Of a stretch of 40,937 nt of DNA, positions 36,195 to 40,937 are shown piece after piece. Numbering within the stretch: the stretch's first letter is position 1; the number at the start of each line of letters is the position of its first letter. Both the position numbers and the translations under genes were made by a program. The notes below the pieces were generated by a model. That model was not told the DNA's origin and made no database searches. It saw nothing but the letters and a program-made list of their open reading frames with translations. Source of the stretch: Clostridia bacterium (GTDB lineage: Bacteria > Bacillota > Clostridia > Oscillospirales > Acutalibacteraceae); the NCBI GenBank assembly GCA_017472225.1, contig JAFUQS010000093.1, forward strand, positions 1 to 40,937, given 5' to 3'.

Positions 36195-36705
36195 ATAACA
36201 ACAAGGAGTCTGTAAAAAATAAACAATCATTAAAAAGAAAGAATAGCAGCGTAAAAAGGAATTCTCTTTCAGAAAGCAGCTTGTAGCGGGAGCGACTGTC
36301 GGACTACAGGCTGTGGAAAGGCAGACAAATAAATCAGACAATAGCAGACCTTGCGGAACAAATTAAACCAAGCGGCTCAATTTATTGAGCGTTGTTTTAA
36401 TCAGAGCTGTTCGGCAACCGAGCCGTGGTATGGCAGAACGGAGCAATCTGAAAATACCGATAAGAAAATTTCTTTTTTCTTTATCCACGGTGAGCAGAAA
36501 TGAATACCGAGTAAAGGATAGAATAAGCCTGACTCGGTATTTTTAGTTTTTGCGGAAGCTAATCCGCCAGCGTGCTTTTGCTTACTTTTGTCACAAACGA
36601 CAAAAGTAAGAGCCCAAGCGGCTCGAGCGTACGGAGTTAAAGGAATAAATAAAGCCTTGCCATTAGCACCACGGTACATAAAAGCGAAGTTAAATACACC
36701 TTAAG
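36195..36705 (+). repeat. Long dispersed repeat LR, copy 3 (full length)
   Basis: This is the plus-orientation counterpart of copy 2. It has the same order: array, TTCTCTTTCAGAAAGCAG block, CGGGAGCGACTGTCGG block, GGTGAGCAG block, ATACCGAGT hairpin, GACAAAAGTAAG hairpin, and a right end TACACCTTAAG followed by a degenerate array remnant (36706-36720). It fills the convergent nth-prfB spacer. Confidence 0.85.
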
Positions 36706-36752
36706 CAGAAAGCAGTCAGGGGCGGTTTTTTTCATCCGGAAGCTTAATAAAA

Positions 36753-36784
36753 AAATACCGTTGCACCAAAATACAACGGTATTT
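36753..36784 (-). terminator. prfB terminator
   Basis: AAATACCGTTG (36753-36763) pairs with CAACGGTATTT (36774-36784), followed by a T-run on the minus strand. Confidence 0.85.
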
Positions 36785-36837
36785 ATTCTGACTGTCACAG
36801 GCATACGACTATTGTCTGTTGCCTGATTAAATATGTC

Positions 36838-37959
36838 TTATTCAGCATTCAATGCATCAAGGGACTGCTTTTTGAGATATGCATTTATGAAGCCGTCAAT
36901 TTCGCCGTCCATAACTGCGTTGATGTTACCCATTTCAAAGCCTGTTCTGTGGTCCTTTGCAAGGGTATAGGGCATAAAGACATAGGAACGAATCTGACTG
37001 CCCCAGCCGATTTCCTTTTGTTCGCCCTTGATATCTTCAATTTTGTCAAGATGCTCTCTTTCCTTAATTTCAATGAGCTTTGATTTGAGCATACGCATAC
37101 ACACTTCTCTGTTCTGATGCTGGCTTCTTTCAACCTGGCATGATACAACAATACCTGTGGGCTCATGAATAAGACGAACGGCTGATGAGGTTTTGTTAAC
37201 CTTCTGTCCGCCGGCACCGGATGCACGGTAAACCTCCATTTTGATATCTTCTTCTCTGATTTCAACTTCAACATTGTCATCAATTTCAGGCATAACCTCC
37301 AAAGAAGCAAAGGAGGTGTGGCGTCTGCCCGATGAGTCAAAGGGAGAAACACGGACAAGACGGTGAACACCCATTTCACTTTTCAGATAACCGTAAGCAT
37401 TTTCACCCTCGATAACAACAACGGCAGATTTGAGACCTGCTTCGTCACCGTCAAGAAAGTCAACGGTTGTGAACTTGAAGCCGTGCTTTGTTGCCCATTG
37501 TCCGTACATTCTGAAAAGCATCTGACACCAGTCCTGAGCCTCTGTTCCGCCTGCACCTGCATGGAAGGTGAGAATTGCATTGTTATTGTCATATTCACCC
37601 GAAAGAAGGGTTGCAAGAGTCTGTTTGTCAAGCTCATCTTCAACAGCCTTAACGCTGTTTTCACATTCGGGAAGAAGGTCAAGGTCGCCCTCCTCATCAG
37701 AAAGCTCAATCATAACAAGTGCATCCTCAAAGGCAGTTTTAAGGTCTTCATATGCCTTGATTTTATTTTTAAGTGAGGCAATTCTCTGAAGTACCTTCTG
37801 TGAATTACCAAGGTCGCCCCAGAAATCCTCTGCAGCAGTTTTTTCTTCAAGTGAAGCAACTTCCTTTGCCATTTCTTCAAGACCTAAGGCTGAGGCAAGC
37901 TCTGAAAGAGGCTTTTCACTTTCAAGAAGTCTGAGTCTTAATTCTTCAAACTGAACCAT
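36838..37959 (-). CDS. prfB: Peptide chain release factor 2
   Basis: This 373-residue factor ends translation at UGA and UAA. SPF (205-207) is the stop-codon reading tripeptide; GGQ (250-252) in SGAGGQKVNKTSSAVR triggers hydrolysis. The whole protein is in one frame: around codons 24-28 the sequence reads ALGLEE with no internal TGA, so the common autoregulatory +1 frameshift is absent. AAAGGATTG precedes the ATG. It is monocistronic with its own terminator. Confidence 0.97.
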   Translation of the reverse strand: MVQFEELRLRLLESEKPLSELASALGLEEMAKEVASLEEKTAAEDFWGDLGNSQKVLQRIASLKNKIKAYEDLKTAFEDALVMIELSDEEGDLDLLPECENSVKAVEDELDKQTLATLLSGEYDNNNAILTFHAGAGGTEAQDWCQMLFRMYGQWATKHGFKFTTVDFLDGDEAGLKSAVVVIEGENAYGYLKSEMGVHRLVRVSPFDSSGRRHTSFASLEVMPEIDDNVEVEIREEDIKMEVYRASGAGGQKVNKTSSAVRLIHEPTGIVVSCQVERSQHQNREVCMRMLKSKLIEIKEREHLDKIEDIKGEQKEIGWGSQIRSYVFMPYTLAKDHRTGFEMGNINAVMDGEIDGFINAYLKKQSLDALNAE

Positions 37960-38189
37960 TATATTTACAATCCTTTCAAATGATAGTTTATTTTGATTTA
38001 ATGTTCGTAATATATTATTACATCGTATTTTACCACCTGAACAAAATTATCCTTTTACATTATACACATTTTAAAATAAAGGGCAACACCCTTTGGAAAA
38101 AATAATTCAAAAAAAGACGGATTTTTAATCCGATTGTATAATTTTTATCTTATAAATATGACATTAGTATAAATTTTCATTCTTTTTCA

Positions 38190-38218
38190 TTGAAATTATA
38201 AAAAAAAGAGAATACAAT
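38190..38218 (+). promoter_or_regulatory. Promoter of RING/zinc-ribbon protein gene
   Basis: TTGAAA (38190-38195), a 17-base spacer and TACAAT (38213-38218), about 35 bases before AAAGGAG and the start codon. The rest of 37960-38189 shows no gene. Confidence 0.7.
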
Positions 38219-38252
38219 TGGAATGTAAAATATAAAAGAAAAGGAGTCAGCT

Positions 38253-39458
38253 ATGATATACAAAGGAAATATCTGTGACGGCTGCAAAAGGGCTTTTGAG
38301 GAAAATGATGATATTGTTGTATGCCCCGATTGTGCCACACCTCAGCACAGAGAATGTTATGAAAAAAATAATTGTTGCGTAAATTCTCATCTTCACAATG
38401 AAAAGTTTGTCTGGGCGGGTAACGGCAAGCCTCATTCGAAGCTTTCACAAAAGAATGAGAATAAAAATGATGAAACCGTTCCCTGTCCCAATTGCGGAGT
38501 TCATAATCCTAAGGGCGAAAAGCAGTGCAAAAGCTGCGGAATGAAGCTTATGGTTTTCGGCATTGACCTTGCTTCCGAAATCAAGCAGCAGAATCTTCAG
38601 GATACAGCGCAGCAAAGCGATAATCAGACAGAAATTCCTCACTACGAAGCTCCCTTTACCTTAGGGGAGGGCGAAGGCTTCGACGAGGAGAAGAACAAGC
38701 TGGAAGGTATGGTTGAAGGACCGTCGGAATATATGAAGGAGCATGAAGGTGACGCTTTTGAAAAAACAGAAGCTTCTGAAAATCCTGCACCTTCCTTCAC
38801 GCCTGTTTCACCTGAGCAGATTGAAAGAAGCATTGTTCAGAATATAGAATCCACAGGCCACAGTGCTTATTATGACGGCTATGTTGATGGTATTCATGTT
38901 AATCTTCTTGCAACACTTATCGGCCCGAATGCATATAAATATATTGAAAAATTCAGGCAGCTTGAAAAGGGAAAAAAGGTGAGCTTCAATTGGGCGGCAT
39001 TCTTCTTCCCCTCACAGTGGTGCTTTTACCGTAAGCTTTACAAGGTCGGCATTGTGATTATGACCGTTGCCATGCTTCTTACAATTCTTATCACACCCTC
39101 AGTTATGGAAATGTTCACATATTTCCTTGAATTTACCGAGACCTTGGATCCAAATGCTCTTATGGATGATGCGGCATTCAATGAATTTATCAGCAGCTAC
39201 ATGAAAGCAGTTACACCTCTTATGCTTTATTCATTTGCAAACTTTTTGATTTCACTTGTTATGGGCTTCACCGCAAACAGTCTTTACAGAAAGCAGACAA
39301 AGAAAACTGCAAAGGCTGTTATTCAGGCAGAGACCAAGGGTGAAGCGGGACTGATTATTGCAAAGAATGGCGGAGTATCAGTTTTTGCAGTGTTGATAGC
39401 TTATTTTGCTCAGCAGATAATGAGCTCAATTATTTCATATCTGATGTTCGGATTCTGA
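38253..39458 (+). CDS. Prokaryotic RING-like/zinc-ribbon membrane protein with DUF2628-like region
   Basis: This 401-residue protein has three parts. The N-terminal treble-clef/RING-like finger has C8, C11, C24, C27, H32 and C35 plus C41/C42 (prokaryotic RING family 1 pattern). A second ribbon has C78-X2-C81...C92-X2-C95. An acidic linker (about 105-195) leads to FNWAAFFFPSQWCFYRKLYKVG, the DUF2628 signature, and three or four membrane segments. The topology suggests cytoplasmic fingers tethered to the membrane. The function is unknown. RING-like does not establish ubiquitin-type activity; no E1/E2-like gene is nearby. Confidence 0.65.
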   Translation: MIYKGNICDGCKRAFEENDDIVVCPDCATPQHRECYEKNNCCVNSHLHNEKFVWAGNGKPHSKLSQKNENKNDETVPCPNCGVHNPKGEKQCKSCGMKLMVFGIDLASEIKQQNLQDTAQQSDNQTEIPHYEAPFTLGEGEGFDEEKNKLEGMVEGPSEYMKEHEGDAFEKTEASENPAPSFTPVSPEQIERSIVQNIESTGHSAYYDGYVDGIHVNLLATLIGPNAYKYIEKFRQLEKGKKVSFNWAAFFFPSQWCFYRKLYKVGIVIMTVAMLLTILITPSVMEMFTYFLEFTETLDPNALMDDAAFNEFISSYMKAVTPLMLYSFANFLISLVMGFTANSLYRKQTKKTAKAVIQAETKGEAGLIIAKNGGVSVFAVLIAYFAQQIMSSIISYLMFGF

Positions 39459-39492
39459 TTCCGTTACAGAATATTATTTACAGTTATTTAAT

Positions 39493-39530
39493 CTGTTTTA
39501 CTTGACAAAACAGTAAAAATTAGGTATGTT
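39493..39530 (+). promoter_or_regulatory. Promoter with overlapping palindrome upstream of last gene
   Basis: TTGACA (39502-39507), a 17-base spacer and TATGTT (39525-39530, with TATAAT overlapping at about +4). The inverted repeat CTGTTTT (39493-39499) / AAAACAG (39507-39513) is centred on the -35 box, as a repressor site would be. Confidence 0.6.
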
Positions 39531-39582
39531 ATAATAAGCGAAAAATTATAATCTATTATTATAGATAAAGGAGAATATAATA

Positions 39583-40545
39583 ATGCATTCATTAACAAAA
39601 GAAGCAAAAAGAGCTATTGCCGCCATCCTTGCAGTGTGGATTTTTGCCATGGGCTGGGTGCTGGGTGATAACCATGGTTTTGATGAAGGTGTTGAAGCTG
39701 CAAAGGCTGATTCTTCAGCTACTGTTCAGACTGTACCCTCAGGTGAAGAAACAACAACTGCAACAACAGTTCCTTCAACAAATGAAACAACAACTGCTCC
39801 TGCTCCTTCAGGTGCAACAACAATTCCTTCAACACAGGGTGCTGACAACAACACAACAACACAGCAGCCGACAACAGAAGGCAATGACCCTGCTTCACTT
39901 TCAAAAGAGCAGATTGTTCACAAGGTTAATGAGGCTGTCAATAAGGTTAAAAATGAGCAGAATATGACCTGCCATAAAAAAGAGGCAATTACAATCACAC
40001 TTACCGGTCTTTCAGTTGAATCGGCAAGAAATACCGTTAATGATATCATTCAGGGTATTGCAGGTGAACCTGTTGATGAAACCATTACTGTTGCAAACGG
40101 AATTGCAACCTATCCCGACGGTACAACAAAGCCTGTTAAGGAAGCAATTCCTCCCTCAAATGATGCAACAAAGGATTTCAAGCTTACGGCTGACGGTGTT
40201 GCAACAGCAACTGCAACAAAGAATGGTGAAAACACGGTTTATACTCTTATTCTTGTTCCGGAGGATACAACAGCTGCTTCTCCCATTCCCACACATAATT
40301 CCGGTGCAATCGGATATCTTAATCTGATGGCTGTCAAGCTTCCCTCAATTGTTACAATCGTTGATTCAAATATGCATTACCCCGGTTCAACCGTTGAGGT
40401 TGAAGTCAACGCTGCGGGACAGGTTGTAAGACTTGTTAACAAAATGCCCATGACAGGCGACGGAACTGCAAAAATCACCCTTCTTGGTGAAGGTAAGGCT
40501 GAATTTGAAGGCGGACTTGACGAAAGCTGGGAATTCACATACTAA
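39583..40545 (+). CDS. Secreted or membrane-anchored Thr-rich protein, unknown function
   Basis: This 320-residue protein has a basic N-terminus and one hydrophobic segment (about 11-27, AIAAILAVWIFAMGWVL) that is an anchor or uncleaved signal. A low-complexity Thr/Ser/Pro/Gln stretch (about 45-103) forms an extended wall-spanning stalk. The C-terminal domain (about 105-320) is beta-rich, ending in AEFEGGLDESWEFTY. I recognise no catalytic motif and no sortase signal. The stalk design suggests exposure on the cell surface. AAAGGAG precedes the ATG. Confidence 0.55.
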   Translation: MHSLTKEAKRAIAAILAVWIFAMGWVLGDNHGFDEGVEAAKADSSATVQTVPSGEETTTATTVPSTNETTTAPAPSGATTIPSTQGADNNTTTQQPTTEGNDPASLSKEQIVHKVNEAVNKVKNEQNMTCHKKEAITITLTGLSVESARNTVNDIIQGIAGEPVDETITVANGIATYPDGTTKPVKEAIPPSNDATKDFKLTADGVATATATKNGENTVYTLILVPEDTTAASPIPTHNSGAIGYLNLMAVKLPSIVTIVDSNMHYPGSTVEVEVNAAGQVVRLVNKMPMTGDGTAKITLLGEGKAEFEGGLDESWEFTY

Positions 40546-40591
40546 CAGCGACGCTGTGGTCACACAGAATGTCACATAATCTTTAAAAATT

Positions 40592-40627
40592 AAAAGGCAT
40601 CTGAATTTTAAACTCAGATGTCTTTTT
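40592..40627 (+). terminator. Terminator of the last gene
   Basis: AAAAGGCATCTGA (40592-40604) pairs with TCAGATGTCTTTT (40614-40626), 13 bp with a wobble, followed by TTGTTTT. Confidence 0.85.
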
Positions 40628-40640
40628 TGTTTTGTCCTCT

Positions 40641-40656
40641 CCTGACTACTTTCTAC
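40641..40656 (+). repeat. Short 7-base array remnant
   Basis: CCTGACTACTTTCTAC: two units joined directly to LR copy 4. Confidence 0.7.
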
Positions 40657-40803
40657 TTAAAGTGTATTTACCTTCGCTTTTATGTACCGTGGTGAAAAAC
40701 GGCAAGGTTTTATCTGTTCCTCTGACTCCGTACGCTCATGCCGCTTGGGCACTTACTTTTATCGGTTGTGATAAAAGTAAGCAAAAGCACGCTTTTTTGT
40801 AGA
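40657..40803 (-). repeat. Long dispersed repeat LR, copy 4 (partial)
   Basis: This copy carries only the end nearest the array, up to the GCAAAAGCACGCTTTTTTGT block, which matches copy 1 better than copies 2 and 3. The GATAAAAGTAAG hairpin keeps pairing through compensating changes (CTTACTTTTATC with GATAAAAGTAAG). The stretch after it (40804-40937) shows no supportable gene. Confidence 0.8.
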
Positions 40804-40937
40804 CACGGCTTTTTATTTTTATAATATACCTTTAGTACGCCTTCAACAACAAACTACGAAGCGCTTTGGCTTCTGCTTTTTTATTACTTATAATAAATCC
40901 CGTAATCGGTTGCTTTTTATCAAACTTTTACCCGCCT

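Noticed and set aside
40835-40937. C-terminus of a minus-strand gene entering from the right edge
   Set aside because: An open stretch of about 30 codons ends at 40835, but an in-frame stop lies only a few codons inside the window edge and there is no start codon or ribosome site.

Overview
The window is a chromosomal replication-origin region from a low-to-moderate-G+C Gram-positive bacterium, most likely an uncultured gut member of the Clostridia (Oscillospiraceae/Ruminococcaceae type). The evidence is the cluster dnaA-dnaN-yaaA-recF-remB-gyrB-gyrA, the mnmG-rsmG-noc-parA-parB set with two exact Bacillus-type parS sites, a GlgC/GlgD-type glycogen operon, consistent AGGAGG-type ribosome sites and strong TTGAAA/TATAAT promoters. 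Taxon is inference from gene content; no rRNA gene or other marker in the window settles it.

Layout from left to right. 1-5.9 kb: a truncated long repeat, a secreted ceramidase-like hydrolase (-), a divergent GPH/MFS transporter (+), queH (+), then a dense repeat island. 5.9-11.8 kb: glycogen operon glgB-glgC-glgD-glgA (-). 12.2-13.8 kb: two-gene ABC-2 polysaccharide exporter (-), preceded by a possible 25-residue ORF. 14.2-21 kb: serS, parB, parA, noc, rsmG, mnmG (all -). 21.2-23.6 kb: HAD phosphatase, FlK-like thioesterase, LytR-CpsA-Psr protein. 23.6-34.3 kb: gyrA, two YcxB-like membrane proteins, gyrB, remB, an inserted four-helix-bundle gene, recF, yaaA, dnaN, dnaA (all -). 34.7-36.1 kb: ogg-nth DNA repair pair (+), then another long repeat. 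36.8-40.5 kb: prfB (-), a RING/zinc-ribbon membrane protein (+), and a secreted Thr-rich protein (+). A fourth repeat copy lies at the right edge.

Replication starts most plausibly between dnaA and dnaN (32803-33017). That spacer holds seven TAA/TAG trinucleotides (a DnaA-trio), a short GC block and six copies of TTCAACA. Every gene left of it as far as glgA is on the minus strand, and ogg-nth on the right is on the plus strand, so genes near the origin are co-oriented with outgoing forks. DnaA has an atypical recognition helix (GNKHHST where GGRDHTT is usual), which may match the atypical boxes.

Two connected repeat families stand out. One is a degenerate 7-base tandem array (CTGACTA and variants). 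The other is a hairpin-rich unit of about 500 bp (here called LR) that the arrays border. They sit at 3' ends of genes, mostly in convergent spacers, and several arrays begin at or within a stop codon. The same arrays, as 29-base inverted repeats, flank a four-helix-bundle (23S-IVS/bAvd-like) gene inserted exactly between recF and remB. This is my best candidate for an under-described mobile or RNA-processed element in the window.
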